A DNA stretch of 64,000 nucleotides from contig CP136062.1 in assembly GCA_032622095.1 (NCBI GenBank), positions 161,756,875-161,820,874 of the forward strand, written 5' to 3'. Below, one piece after another: positions 1 to 12,553 of this stretch. The stretch is from Siphonodentalium dalli (Eukaryota > Mollusca > Scaphopoda > Gadilida > Siphonodentaliidae). A program made the translations under genes and the position numbers. The notes beneath the pieces are model-generated. The model worked only from the letters and a program-made list of their open reading frames with translations, was not told the origin of the DNA and did not search any database. How positions within the stretch are numbered: the stretch's first letter is position 1; each line of letters opens with the position of its first letter.

Positions 1-1349
1 TTGGGGGAGGGAAAAATGTACTGGAATGCAATCGAACGCAAGTAGAGCCGCTCGACCTTATAAACGCGGCGATTAATCGCCAGCGCGTGTGCAATGTGAA
101 TAGACCTTAGCCCTTTGTGTTCGGCAAGATTCCCGCGTTTTCCGACGATTAACGATTTTTAATACCACTAATAGGTGAAAAATAATGCCACATGGTGATC
201 ACAATTTAAGGATATAATCTCAGAATCATCTCCATTGAGGAGCTGACAAACGACCACGAACTTATTACTATATTGTATGTGATGTATTTGGGAGTTTTGT
301 TGAAAAACAAATTGGGAAAAACGATAACCAATAGAAAGAACACAACTTATTGTGACGTTATACCCTATTTTGTAATAATTATCTGTCGTAGTTCATTATG
401 GGAAAGGTGTCTAATCAAATAAATGATACTTATCAATTGAAAATGATCCCTGATTGAGTTTGTGTGGAGTGGTAACATTTCGCATAACAAGCAACTCAAA
501 AATGTTGAGATCAGCTCTCAAAATGCAGTTGTCAACACTCAGCGTGATAGCTCCAATTTATAGCTAATTGTTTTGTCATGGATTAACAAAAAATCATGAC
601 TGCCAGACTAAAGCATGAAACTTGGAACATACGTTCTTTAAACCAAGCGAATCGTTTTTGGTCGGGGTTCCCGGACAATCGGACCCATGTTAAGCCGTAA
701 ATATGGTTTCCCTGACAACGGCATATAGAAAATAGAAGTAAACAGAAAATACATGTTTCTGTGAAACTAATTTGTATTGTTTGCTATTAGTATGTATGTT
801 GGTAATGTTGCCCACTTCATGGTCGAAACTGCTAGAGACAATGTTGTCAATGTCACTCAGTAACGTCAAGGTCACTTAAAGAAATGACAGGTAATTCTAC
901 GTTCACTTGCCCATAAATTCACATATTTCTCAAATAATCCCCAACTGCGTGATGGAAGTATAATTGTATGTTTCTAACATTAAATTTGTAATGCATTACC
1001 GGTCTGCTATAGATATATTCCGTTTTCCAATTTTCAGGATTCGGTATAATTAGAAATGATAGTAACTAATATTCACTTATGATTTCAAAGAGCTAATTGG
1101 ACGCTGGATAACTTTTGATTCCACCAAAAACATAGATGTTACATTAGTTCTGTAAATGGAAATAGAAGTCTTTCCAAAGAGCTTTAACGCGAATTTATAT
1201 TGTATGAGATATAACTTATCACATGGAGGCCGGAATGCTGCACTCGAATGGACTTCTGTAGTACTCCTTGCTCTATTTAGTTGTGAAACGTCCGCTTTCA
1301 GTGGAATCAATGGGGGCCGCAAAAGTCTCGGAAATGTCAAGCACTTGAT
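1..1349. other. Non-coding, no feature recognised
   Basis: AT-rich sequence. Reading frames are short, overlap on both strands and show no recognisable domain. I see no RNA gene or clear repeat here. Confidence 0.5.
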
Positions 1350-1564
1350 ACAGTAATGCTCTAAGTAATCGACTTCTTAACCACAGCAGAATTATGGGCA
1401 ACTTTTCAGGATTTAGTCGGAAATATGGCTTGTTGCCTTTCATTGGAAAGCTCTCCCCGAGAGCTTTCCGATGAATGGCAACAAGCCATATTTCCGACTA
1501 AATCCTGAAAAGTTACCCATAATTCTGCTGTGGTTAAGAAGTCGAATTCTCAGAGCATTACTGT
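1350..1564. repeat. Long near-perfect hairpin (foldback element)
   Basis: The left arm (about 1350-1454) is repeated as its reverse complement in the right arm (about 1460-1564), leaving a loop of about 5 bases at 1455-1459. The outer ends read ACAGTAATGCT and AGCATTACTGT. Arms over 100 bp with few mismatches and almost no loop are typical of a recently inserted foldback MITE. Transcription would give a long double-stranded hairpin. No target duplication was clear. Confidence 0.85.
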
Positions 1565-2113
1565 AGCTGCTGACGCGATAGATGAGGACAGGGAATCCAC
1601 GTCAGAGATTGTTCGAATACTAAACACTGTTAACCATTGATTTATGTCCCATTTGTCTACTCATCACATGACCGCGATGGCTTACGAATGTTTCCTTAGA
1701 AAGAAGTTGAGCGCTGCCTCTTGCTCTATTCCGCCGATAAACTCACGTCCTCGGTGGAATCAATCGAAGCCTTTTTAAATGTCCCGAGTACATTTGTCAG
1801 TATATATTGTTTGCAATATGAACAACCACTAACCGACATGTCGTGCTGCTTCTTGTGCTATTCAGACAAGAACTTCCAGTCAGTATAATCAAGTGGTGGC
1901 TTAAACGACTCGAGAACACGCCACTCAATAGCTTCTGACGAACAACATTGTTTGGAAAATGAAAACACGAGACCACTAACCGCACAAAAATCGTTTAAGA
2001 AGATGTTTGAGTATTCCCTCGCGGTTAACACTAGACAAGGCGACTAAATTAAGAAGCAATAAACCTAGACCATGTTTTTTCAGAAGTTCTACCAAAACAT
2101 TAAATGTATGGAA
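1565..2113. other. Non-coding, no feature recognised
   Basis: No convincing reading frame or repeat was seen. Confidence 0.4.
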
Positions 2114-2469
2114 TTAAAGGGGTACTGTACACTAAATCCGGCCACTTATGGGACCATCTCCTTTTACACTCAACAGAATATATGCAACAAATGAATGAAT
2201 TTGAGCTATGGATTAGTGCAAAATACACTCACATGCTCTACGAACCATGCAAATAACATGGTAATTATAATGAAAATGATTTTATGAGTCCAGTCAAACA
2301 AATAATTTTCCTTAAAATTACCATGTTGTTTGCATCGTGCATAGAGCACACCAGTGTATTTTTGCACTAATCCATGGCTCAAATTTATTCATTTGTCGCA
2401 TATATCCTGTTGAGTATAAAAGGAGATGGTCGCATAAATGGCCGGATTTAGTGTACAGAACACCTTTAA
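2114..2469. mobile_element. TTAA-flanked foldback MITE (family TTAAAGGGGTACTGTACAC)
   Basis: The left end TTAAAGGGGTACTGTACAC is matched in inverted orientation at the right end (GTGTACAGAACACCTTTAA). The arms remain complementary through much of the ~356-bp element, for example around 2150 against 2425 and 2210 against 2375. TTAA at both outer edges is the target duplication typical of piggyBac-group transposons. No transposase is encoded, so this is a non-autonomous copy. A relative with the same terminus lies at 18933-19584. Confidence 0.75.
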
Positions 2470-3894
2470 GTTAAATCCAAAATTTAAAAAATGTAAATTT
2501 AATAACACATTCAAAAAGTTATCGTCTATGCAACCAATATGAATATATTCTCAACCGGTTACCTATATATTAAACCAAATTATACCACATTTGCAGAAGG
2601 TAAAATGCCAATTGACTCATTTATCGGAGCAAGGTTAAACTTTTGATCTCTATTAGTATATACTCCAATTATGACCCTGAACATCCGTGATAGCCCTGTC
2701 GCATGCACGGGGTGGCCGTGAATATGATACAAAACTGTCTCAACCACCCCACTAGTTTTGTTACAATCTTTTGAACGTGTCCAAAATCTCTATTATATGA
2801 CACCATTGTTCAAAATTCAACTCAGTCTCGATTAAAATGCCCATATAGGATATTTAAATTAGGCACCAACCGGCCATCAAATTATCAAATAGTATGTGTA
2901 AAATTGTAAATACGTATTCATTTATGCTATTTGCACCTACATGTATCACTCAGGGGCATCACGAAGACGACCATATAGGTCATGCATGCTACTCGCGGTC
3001 CTGTGCAATAATTTCATTTTGTTTTATATTTTGTTAATGTATTACATATTATTGTGCAAATAAACATATCTATCAGAAATGATCTGATCAATCAAAAATA
3101 CTAATATATTATTATTTTTAAGGGGGTCTGATCCAGCCGCAACAAATTCAGGGATATAACAATGAATGATGATTGCAGATTTGTTATCGATTTTTCTTTC
3201 CGTGTAAAACAACTGAGCGTGCTTTTTGTGATCTTCTATATAAGCGGGAACATTATATGTTCTGGCATCAATTACTAACAAGGGAACAAACGACATTTCT
3301 TTTGGAATCCGCAATACCTAATTTACTCTGTTTGTAGTCCTTTAAAGAATAGGATTCAGATTTGTTCAAATGCTGCCACCCAGTCAAATAGGTGAGGAAC
3401 CAGGAGTTGTATCACATAGGAAACTAATGTGCTATTATAGTTCTGCATGAGTCGACACGAATGCAATAGGAATGTGGCTGTATTAGTCCAGTCAAAATAC
3501 GAGAAATATGGCATAATCTAGACAAAATTAAAATTATGTTCATGGTGTGCGGGAACCCTTTTCACACCACATATAAAAAATCCTCCACGATATCTGTCCG
3601 CAAAATATTAAAACTGACATCTTTTCTGGTAATACCCATGTGAGTTTTCGGTGGATTCTGTTTGGGGGCACGGGGGTAAAAAACGCAACATGACGTATAT
3701 GCTTGGAGTATGGGGCCAGGTCATATATCAAAATGATGGAAATGCATCTCTAATGGGCGATAGTATTACAGGGAGATAATTCATGGTCAGAGGATCTGTC
3801 GACTTCCGGTTATATAATGTTTGCATTATTCACCCTTGATTCCATTTCCTTTCCAATGGTGAAAACATGAAAGTAAGTGTGAAATTATTACAAA
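2470..3894. other. Non-coding, no feature recognised
   Basis: AT-rich with scattered short frames on both strands. No domain, RNA gene or repeat was recognised. Confidence 0.4.
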
Positions 3895-6800
3895 GATGCC
3901 ACATTTGGGTTGTGCACTTATTGTCCTATCTCTTACGTTAATTAGAAGCCATCTTTGGGTTGTGCACTTATTGTCCTATCTCTTACGTTAATTAGATGCC
4001 ACCTTTGGGTTGTGCACTTATTGTCCTATCTCTTACGTTAATTAGATGCCACCTTTGGGTTGTGCACTCATTGTCCTATCTCTTACGTTAATTAGATGCC
4101 ACCTTTGGGTTGTGCACTTATTGTCCTATCTCTTACGTTAATTATATGCCACCTTTGTGTTGTGCACTTATTGTCCTATCTCTTATTGTCCTATCTCTTA
4201 TTGTCCTATCTCTTACGTTAATTATGTGCCACATTTGGGTTGTGCACTTATTGTCCTATCTCTTACGTTAATTAGATGCCACCTTTGAGTTGTGCACTTA
4301 TTGTCCTATCTCTTACGTTAATTAGATGCCACCTTTGAGTTGTGCACTTATTGTCCTATCTCTTACCTTAATTAGATGCCACCTTTGAGTTGTGCACTTA
4401 TTGTCCTATCTCTTACGTTAATTAGATGCCACATTTGTGTTGTGCACTTATTGTCCTATCTCTTACGTTAATTAGATGCCACCTTTGTGTTGTGCACTTA
4501 TTGTCCTATCTCTTACCTTAATTAGATGCCACCTTTGGGTTGTGCACTTATTGTCCTATCTCTTACCTTAATTAGATGCCACCTTTGAGTTGTGCACTTA
4601 TTGTCCTATCTCTTACGTTAATTATATGTCACCTTTGGGTTGTGCACTTATTGTCCTATCTCTTACGTTAATTATATGCCACCTTTGTGTTGTGCACTTA
4701 TTGTCCTATCTCTTACCTTAATTAGATGCCACCTTTGGGTTGTGCACTTATTGTCCTATCTCTTACGTTAATTATATGCCACCTTTGGGTTGTGCACTTA
4801 TTGTCCTATCTCTTACGTTAATTAGATGCCACCTTTGTGTTGTGCACTTATTGTCCTATCTCTTACCTTAATTAGATGCCACCTTTGGGTTGTGCACTTA
4901 TTGTCCTATCTCTTACGTTAATTATATGCCACCTTTGGGTTGTGCACTTATTGTCCTATCTCTTACGTTAATTAGATGCCACCTTTGGGTTGTGCACTTA
5001 TTGTCCTATCTCTTACGTTAATTATATGCCACATTTGGGTTGTGCACTTATTGTCCTATCTCTTACGTTAATTAGATGCCACCTTTGGGTTGTGCACTTA
5101 TTGTCCTATCTCTTACGTTAATTATATGCCACCTTTGAGTTGTGCACTTATTGTCCTATCTCTTACCTTAATTAGATGCCACCTTTGAGTTGTGCACTTA
5201 TTGTCCTATCTCTTACGTTAATTAGATGCCACCTTTGAGTTGTGCACTTATTGTCCTATCTCTTACCTTAATTAGATGCCACCTTTGAGTTGTGCACTTA
5301 TTGTCCTATCTCTTACGTTAATTGGATGCCACATTTGTGTTGTGCACTTATTGTCCTATCTCTTACGTTAATTAGATGCCACCTTTGTGTTGTGCACTTA
5401 TTGTCCTATCTCTTACCTTAATTAGATGCCACCTTTGGGTTGTGCACTTATTGTCCTATCTCTTACCTTAATTAGATGCCACCTTTGAGTTGTGCACTTA
5501 TTGTCCTATCTCTTACGTTAATTATATGTCACCTTTGGGTTGTGCACTTATTGTCCTATCTCTTACGTTAATTATATGCCACCTTTGTGTTGTGCACTTA
5601 TTGTCCTATCTCTTACCTTAATTAGATGCCACCTTTGGGTTGTGCACTTATTGTCCTATCTCTTACGTTAATTATATGCCACCTTTGGGTTGTGCACTTA
5701 TTGTCCTATCTCTTACGTTAATTAGATGCCACCTTTGTGTTGTGCACTTATTGTCCTATCTCTTACCTTAATTAGATGCCACCTTTGGGTTGTGCACTTA
5801 TTGTCCTATCTCTTACGTTAATTATATGCCACCTTTGGGTTGTGCACTTATTGTCCTATCTCTTACGTTAATTAGATGCCACCTTTGGGTTGTGCACTTA
5901 TTGTCCTATCTCTTACGTTAATTATATGCCACATTTGGGTTGTGCACTTATTGTCCTATCTCTTACGTTAATTAGATGCCACCTTTGGGTTGTGCACTTA
6001 TTGTCCTATCTCTTACGTTAATTATATGCCACCTTTGAGTTGTGCACTTATTGTCCTATCTCTTACCTTAATTAGATGCCACCTTTGAGTTGTGCACTTA
6101 TTGTCCTATCTCTTACCTTAATTAGATGCCACCTTTGGGTTGTGCACTTATTGTCCTATCTCTTACCTTAATTAGATGCCACCTTTGAGTTGTGCACTTA
6201 TTGTCCTATCTCTTACCTTAATTAGATGCCACCTTTGAGTTGTGCACTTATTGTCCTATCTCTTACCTTAATTAGATGCCACCTTTGGGTTGTGCACTTA
6301 TTGTCCTATCTCTTACGTTAATTAGATGCCACCTTTGGGTTGTGCACTTATTGTCCTATCTCTTACGTTAATTATATGCCACCTTTGGGTTGTGCACTTA
6401 TTGTCCTATCTCTTACCTTAATTAGATGCCACCTTTGAGTTGTGCACTTATTGTCCTATCTCTTACCTTAATTAGATGCCACCTTTGGGTTGTGCACTTA
6501 TTGTCCTATCTCTTATTGTCATGTCTCTTATTGTCATGTCTCTTATTGTCCTATCTCTTACGTTAATTAGATGTCACCTTTGAGTTGTGCACTTATTGTC
6601 CTATCTCTTACGTTAATTATATGCCACCTTTGAGTTGTGCACTTATTGTCCTATCTCTTACCTTAATTAGATGCCACCTTTGAGTTGTGCACTTATTGTC
6701 CTATCTCTTACCTTAATTAGATGCCACCTTTGGGTTGTGCACTTATTGTCCTATCTCTTACCTTAATTAGATGCCACCTTTGAGTTGTGCACTTATTGTC

Positions 6801-8364
6801 CTATCTCTTACCTTAATTAGATGCCACCTTTGAGTTGTGCACTTATTGTCCTATCTCTTACCTTAATTAGATGCCACCTTTGGGTTGTGCACTTATTGTC
6901 CTATCTCTTACGTTAATTAGATGCCACCTTTGGGTTGTGCACTTATTGTCCTATCTCTTACGTTAATTATATGCCACCTTTGGGTTGTGCACTTATTGTC
7001 CTATCTCTTACCTTAATTAGATGCCACCTTTGAGTTGTGCACTTATTGTCCTATCTCTTACCTTAATTAGATGCCACCTTTGGGTTGTGCACTTATTGTC
7101 CTATCTCTTATTGTCATGTCTCTTATTGTCATGTCTCTTATTGTCCTATCTCTTACGTTAATTAGATGTCACCTTTGAGTTGTGCACTTATTGTCCTATC
7201 TCTTACCTTAATTAGATGCCACCTTTGAGTTGTGCACTTATTGTCCTATCTCTTATTGTCATGTCTCTTATTGTCCTATCTCTTATTGTCCTATCACTTA
7301 CGTTAATTAGATGCCACCTTTGAGTTGTGCACTTATTGTCCTATCTCTTACCTTAATTATATGCCACCTTTGGGTTGTGCACTTATTGTCCTATCTCTTA
7401 CGTTAATTAGATGCCACCTTTGAGTTGTGCACTTATTGTCCTGTCTCTTATTGTCATGTCTCTTATTGTCCTATCTCTTACCTTAATTAGATGCCACCTT
7501 TGGGTTGTGCACTTATTGTCCTATCACTTACCTTAATTATATGCCACCTTTGAGTTGTGCACTTATTGTCATATCTCTTACGTTAATTAGATGCCACCTT
7601 TGGGTGTGCACTTATTGTCCTATCTCTTACCTTAATTATATGCCACCTTTGAGTTGTGCACTTATTGTCCTATCTCTTACCTTAATTAGATGCCACCTTT
7701 GGGTTGTGCACTTATTGTCCTATCTCTTACCTTAATTATATGCCACCTTTGAGTTGTGCACTTATTGTCCTATCTCTTACGTTAATTAGATGCCACCTTT
7801 GAGTTGTGCACTTATTGTCCTATCTCTTACGTTAATTAGATGCCACATTTGGGTTGGGCACTTATTGTCCTATCTCTTATTGTCATGTCTCTTATTGTCC
7901 TATCTCTTACCTTAATTAGATGCCACCTTTGGGTTGTGCACTTATTGTCCTATCACTTACCTTAATTATATGCCACCTTTGAGTTGTGCACTTATTGTCA
8001 TATCTCTTACGTTAATTAGATGCCACCTTTGGGTGTGCACTTATTGTCCTATCTCTTACCTTAATTATATGCCACCTTTGAGTTGTGCACTTATTGTCCT
8101 ATCTCTTACCTTAATTAGATGCCACCTTTGGGTTGTGCACTTATTGTCCTATCTCTTACCTTAATTATATGCCACCTTTGAGTTGTGCACTTATTGTCCT
8201 ATCTCTTACGTTAATTAGATGCCACCTTTGAGTTGTGCACTTATTGTCCTATCTCTTACGTTAATTAGATGCCACATTTGTGTTGTGCACTTATTGTCCT
8301 ATCTCTTATTGTCAGGTCTCTTATTGTCCTATCTCTTATTGTCCTATCTCTTACGTTAATTAGG
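3895..8364. repeat. 50-bp minisatellite array, about 4.5 kb, with higher-order structure
   Basis: The unit is 50 bp and contains GATGCCACCTTTGGGTTGTG, then CACTTATTGTCCTATCTC, then TTACGTTAATTA. There are roughly 85-90 copies. Variant positions recur (GGG/GAG/GTG in the TTTGxGT segment, CGTTAA/CCTTAA, ATTAGATG/ATTATATG). Some copies carry extra 15-bp TTGTCCTATCTCTTA or TTGTCATGTCTCTTA submotifs. Larger blocks are themselves duplicated: marker variants at 4421, 4621 and 5021 recur exactly 900 bp later; the double TTGTCATGTC marker near 6511 recurs 595 bp later; and 7505-7735 recurs 429 bp downstream. Apparent open frames inside the array are by-products of the repeat. Confidence 0.97.
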
Positions 8365-9120
8365 ATACGTCCATACACTGGCAAGTTTACACGGCATTTT
8401 CTCATAAAAGAAACAATATGGTGCCAGAATATGAACTACCACATCCAGATCAAATGCATATTTACCAAATCTTAACAACATCAGGGGGGGGGGGTGGTCA
8501 AAGCCACCAACAAGCAATTTTTTCCGCAACTAAAAAAAAAATTCCTGCTTGTTTTTTAGTGTTTTGGCAATGAGTTGGGCTTCAAAACCACTTTGAATGA
8601 GAGAAATAATGTAATTCTAACTGTAAACTGACTGCAGGCAGTTATCGTGTTGTATTTTGTTGCAAATTTTGAAATCCAAGATGGCCGCTGGCAGCCATGT
8701 TTTTTTGGCCGAATGACCTCAAAATGACTCATTCCTATTTACATGTCCATGTTAACATCCATGATAAATAGTATGCACAGAAATTCATATACAGCTGTTT
8801 ACAGTGAATTTCCCCCCGCAAATCTCTGTTTTAGTGTTAAAAGGGGGGGTGGGTGTCAAAAAATGGTCGGAAAAAACTGCCGAAAACGGAAAAAAATTTG
8901 GCGGTGGGGGTGGGTGGCTACAAAAAATGATCGAATGGGAAAAAATGCCATACGTGCCTGAATTTTTTTTCCGACCCCCCCCCCCCCCCCCCTGACAACA
9001 TGAGAAGTAAAATGTCGGTAGTTCCACATGTAACGGTGCTACTATTGCCTTAAACTACCTGTATTATTGATTCTTGCGAGATAATTATCAAATCCAGTCG
9101 GAAGTCGGGATTTTTTTTAC
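8365..9120. other. Non-coding with G and C homopolymer runs
   Basis: Runs of G near 8484-8494 and 8844-8850 and a run of C near 8977-8992. An AAGATGGCCGCTGG-type segment near 8680 resembles sequence near 15830. Open frames across the homopolymers are low-complexity artefacts. Confidence 0.5.
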
Positions 9121-9196
9121 CCTGTGCCAATGCATTCTCTTATATATGCGAGTCGACCATAGGTCGCCTCGCATATATAAGAGATTGCATTGGCTT
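9121..9196. repeat. Palindromic arm of the GCATTCTCTTATATATGCGAG repeat family
   Basis: A near-perfect ~74-bp palindrome around a CGACCATAGGTCG-type centre, with CCAATGCATTCTCTTATATA at its left edge. The same module occurs twice, in opposite orientation, inside 18373-18772, and in diverged form at 27722-27880. Here the second arm is missing or unrecognisable, so it looks like a partial or solo copy. Confidence 0.8.
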
Positions 9197-9538
9197 AACA
9201 ATGTTTTATCATGTTTTTTAAATATATGTTTCTTACAATTTTTAGGACATAAAATTAAAAAAACATCCATTACCTGCAGGGAGCCCCACATATATAGAAG
9301 CACATAGAAGAGTGTCGTCTGCTCATGTTTGTCTGGGGCTCTGTATGGCAAAATTCGATAGCATTGCTACTAGTGGAACTACCTAGTTTTTACTTCTCAT
9401 GTAATTAGGCAGTTGAATTTTAGAAGCATTTTGCGTTCGGTTTTGCACATTGTAGGTTTCTATATACCGAAATGCCTGCAAAAGAATGTCTGGCAAAATT
9501 GGTAGTATATGAACGCACCCTTAGGGTGAAGCCCGGAT
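9197..9538. other. Non-coding, no feature recognised
   Basis: AT-rich spacer between the palindromic arm and the next TTAA element. No supported gene. Confidence 0.4.
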
Positions 9539-9888
9539 TTAAAGGTACTCAATCCGATCAGACGACCGGTCCCCATACCATCAAGATACAACGACAACAA
9601 ATTTTCTTTCAAACTGCGCTTTAGTTATCAGAATCGATTTATTGCAACAAAATAATACTAACCACTGTCAACTATGGTATCAAATTTCCCAAAACTTGTT
9701 ATTTATCAACATTTTGTTCAACAAAATATTGTGAGATAACGACCCATTACAATCTCACAACTTGATTCAAACTATACGAATGTCCCAATATATAAAACCC
9801 CAAACTCAGATATTCGTGTTCGGTTCATAACGAAACCTCACACGTCTTACTCCCAGCGAAGACATACACACAATGAAGATGGCTCCCA

Positions 9889-10084
9889 AATATGGTCAAG
9901 GGAGATGACCATAACGGAGGAACCAATCCCGATGTGTATTGCCAAACGCCTCATCTAATATGCATCCCAAATAGTATATAAGAAACAACCACATCCCATC
10001 ACCTCATGCTTTCACTAGACTCATCTCATCTCGAGGTTATCTCCAGGCATCACCCACACCAGGCATCACCCATTCGGGGACCTC
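9889..10084. repeat. Direct repeat, left copy (LTR-like)
   Basis: About 196 bp, repeated 982 bp downstream at 10871-11066 in the same orientation with very few differences. It contains a TATA-like AGTATATAAGAAAC, which fits an LTR promoter. The left copy diverges abruptly after GGGGACCTC. Confidence 0.8.
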
Positions 10085-10217
10085 TCGGCCACTAGACGAT
10101 CACTACAGAGCAGAAACAATCTCAAACCGCTACTCAACCACGGGGATACAGCTTTACACTCCAGCCACGGAGAGACAGCCTCACACACTAGACCACTGCA
10201 TCGGTCAACCATAACTC

Positions 10218-10393
10218 AACCCTTCGGACACACAGGACCGCACACCAACCCTTCGGACACACAGAACCGCCTACCAACCCTTCGGACACACAGGACCGCA
10301 TACCAACCCTTCGGACACACAGGACCGCATACCAACCCTTCGGACACACAGGACCGCACAACAACCCTTCGGACACACAGGACCGCATACCAT
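10218..10393. repeat. 29-bp minisatellite
   Basis: About six tandem copies of a 29-bp unit containing CCTTCGGACACACAGGACCG. It lies inside the LTR-like insertion, between the direct repeats. Frames with repeated 'CVRR' or 'CPKG' motifs on the minus strand are artefacts of this array. Confidence 0.93.
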
Positions 10394-10870
10394 ACTCATC
10401 TGATATAGACGAATCAACCTTTTGTTCTCATACAACCAGCTCACATCGTGTATCCAGCTAAAAACATTACTCACGCCTCTTGCAGACCAGATCCAGCTCC
10501 ACATAAACATTAACATCCGATTTGGACACCCTTCTGTTTCCAATAAACACGACAAGAACATTATGTACATCATTCATCATCACAGACTCGTGCACATTAT
10601 TCTTCTCGGAAATTGGTGAGTGACCATCTTTTCTTTCCCATTTGCTGTCAAATTGCACACCCCCTATTTTTAGCATTCTTTTACTCCTTTTTTTTCACGT
10701 GGGTTATGGACACATCACCTGATTATACTACACCTACACTACCTACCCATCCTACTACAATACATGCTTCGAACGATCAGCCCATATCACCCACCTCTCA
10801 CAAACAACATTCAGTTCTTATTTTTAAATCTTACTGTAGATACGCTTTACCCCACCAAATAACTTTATCG

Positions 10871-11066
10871 AATATGGTCAAGGGAGATGACCATAACGGA
10901 GGAACCAATCCCGATGTGTATTGCCAAACGCCTCATATAATATGCATCCCAAATAGTATATAAGAAACAATCACATCCCAACACCTCATGCTTTCACTAG
11001 ACTCAACTCATCTCGAGGTTATCTCCAGGCATCACCCACACTAGGCATCACCCATTCGGGGACCTC
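10871..11066. repeat. Direct repeat, right copy (LTR-like)
   Basis: Second copy of the 9889-10084 repeat, again with AGTATATAAGAAAC. It is followed about 60 bp later by AATAAAGACTTG (near 11126), a polyadenylation signal in the position expected for the R/U5 part of an LTR. With ~0.8 kb of non-coding interior, the pair could be a TRIM-like miniature LTR element. The unmatched left 3' portion argues for a deletion or another explanation. Confidence 0.6.
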
Positions 11067-11432
11067 ACTTCGCTGCGACTCTTGATCATCATATTTGTAT
11101 ACACTGCTTATCTTATTCACAACATAATAAAGACTTGTACCTAATATATCTATGTGTTCATTACCTCACACTATGGCCGTATTATCACTAAAGTATCACG
11201 AAATTTGACCGTATTACCACTTGATTTTATAGATATCCATCTTCATCCGCAATTTTGTCCGAGACACTCCGGTTGACCACGTGTTTCTGGGCCACATATT
11301 ATTACACATCTCGAGAAATAACAAATTTCAAAAATCGATATCTGATCACTCTGAGCTTTGGTGGGTGGGTTCCTCGACTCGAATCAAATAAATAGTAATT
11401 TAGGAGCGTCTGATCGGATTGAGTACCTTTAA

Positions 11433-12553
11433 TTACTTGATGCATTTTATCGCTAGAACGCCCGATCTGTGTTTTGCAGTCGCGGAATACCATGGAGATT
11501 TATCAAATCCGCGATAAGAACAGGTATCAGTAAATATTCAGCAATATTTAACGATGTGTTGATCAATATTTGTTTCGTGGTCAATAACAAACAGATAATC
11601 TAAATAAAGTGCCCATATTATGTGAGAGATTCGGAAAGCACCACGTTAACTGTGCCTTATCTTGAGCTGCTTAATAGAAAATTAGCTTGATAACAGTGAC
11701 AAGTACTACTATCAAGTTCGGAGATTGTTACTCTGTACAGACGCCGAGAAATGTCACTTTATTATACAAACACTTAAGGATATGAAAGTTGTAAATATTA
11801 AACGAGACAATGAGTTCATTTAAGAAATTCTCCGAAAACTGCGTATATTCTATCGTGATATTTTCAAAGTGCAGTTCCTAAAGAAGTTTTTTTTATCGAA
11901 GTTATGATCAAATTGAATGCCAACGTATGGCTAATTGAATTATAGTTCAAATAGTTTGATGAGATAATATAATATCATTACAGTTTGTTGATATATTGTA
12001 TATTGTTGTCCTTTTAGCACAGTTCCTCCCCTGTCAATGGCTCTGAAATGTAGCGATATTGTTAAAGATCCCCATTCAGTTTGACACAGTGTCTGATCAT
12101 GTTTGGAAAGTCCTGATAAAGACACATAGACATCAAATGTAATCACCTTAGGGCGAAGGGTGCTCATGTTTTACAATCTCATTTCTATTTTATTATAATT
12201 ATGTATATATTTTGCCAAGATATTTCAATTAACTTGGTGTCAAATCGGATGGGATATCTAGATATGGAAATAATATGCTTCATCGGAAATAAGGCCGCGA
12301 CGGAAGTTACTTAGTGTAAACAACATGAATGTTATTTCACTTGACAGCAGAAGTGTTTCTGTGGCATTCAGTGGTCTGTCGCTAAGTATTTTTAAAGTTT
12401 TTGATAATCCTACAATGCGTTCAATATGCACACATTTGCAGGCAACTTTTCTGTCGCAAAGCACTAGAGATACACTTATTCTATTCTTTTTCTTGAAGAG
12501 AAGAATGTTGGAACATTTACGGTTAGATCTCTATACTCTAACATGTCCTGCAT
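11433..12553. other. Non-coding, no feature recognised
   Basis: AT-rich with short frames only. No domain or repeat was recognised. Confidence 0.4.

Larger units (their letters stand above)
9539..11432. mobile_element. TTAA-flanked non-autonomous element with a nested LTR-like insertion
   Basis: The left terminus TTAAAGGTACTCAATCCGAT (continuing CAGACG) recurs as its reverse complement ending at 11432, so the terminal inverted repeat is about 26 bp and both outer ends are TTAA. Sequence near the two ends (9631-9720 and 11310-11365) matches a short related copy at 42154-42370, where the two end regions lie next to each other. That implies the middle part, roughly 9730-11295, is a later insertion. 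No transposase frame is present. Confidence 0.7.

Noticed and set aside
7505-8164. Two identical 76-codon plus-strand frames
   Set aside because: They lie wholly inside the 50-bp minisatellite and repeat with its 429-bp higher-order period; they are a product of the array.
10188-10573. Cys-rich minus-strand frames with repeated CVRR/CPKG
   Set aside because: Translation of the 29-bp minisatellite in different frames; no family features.
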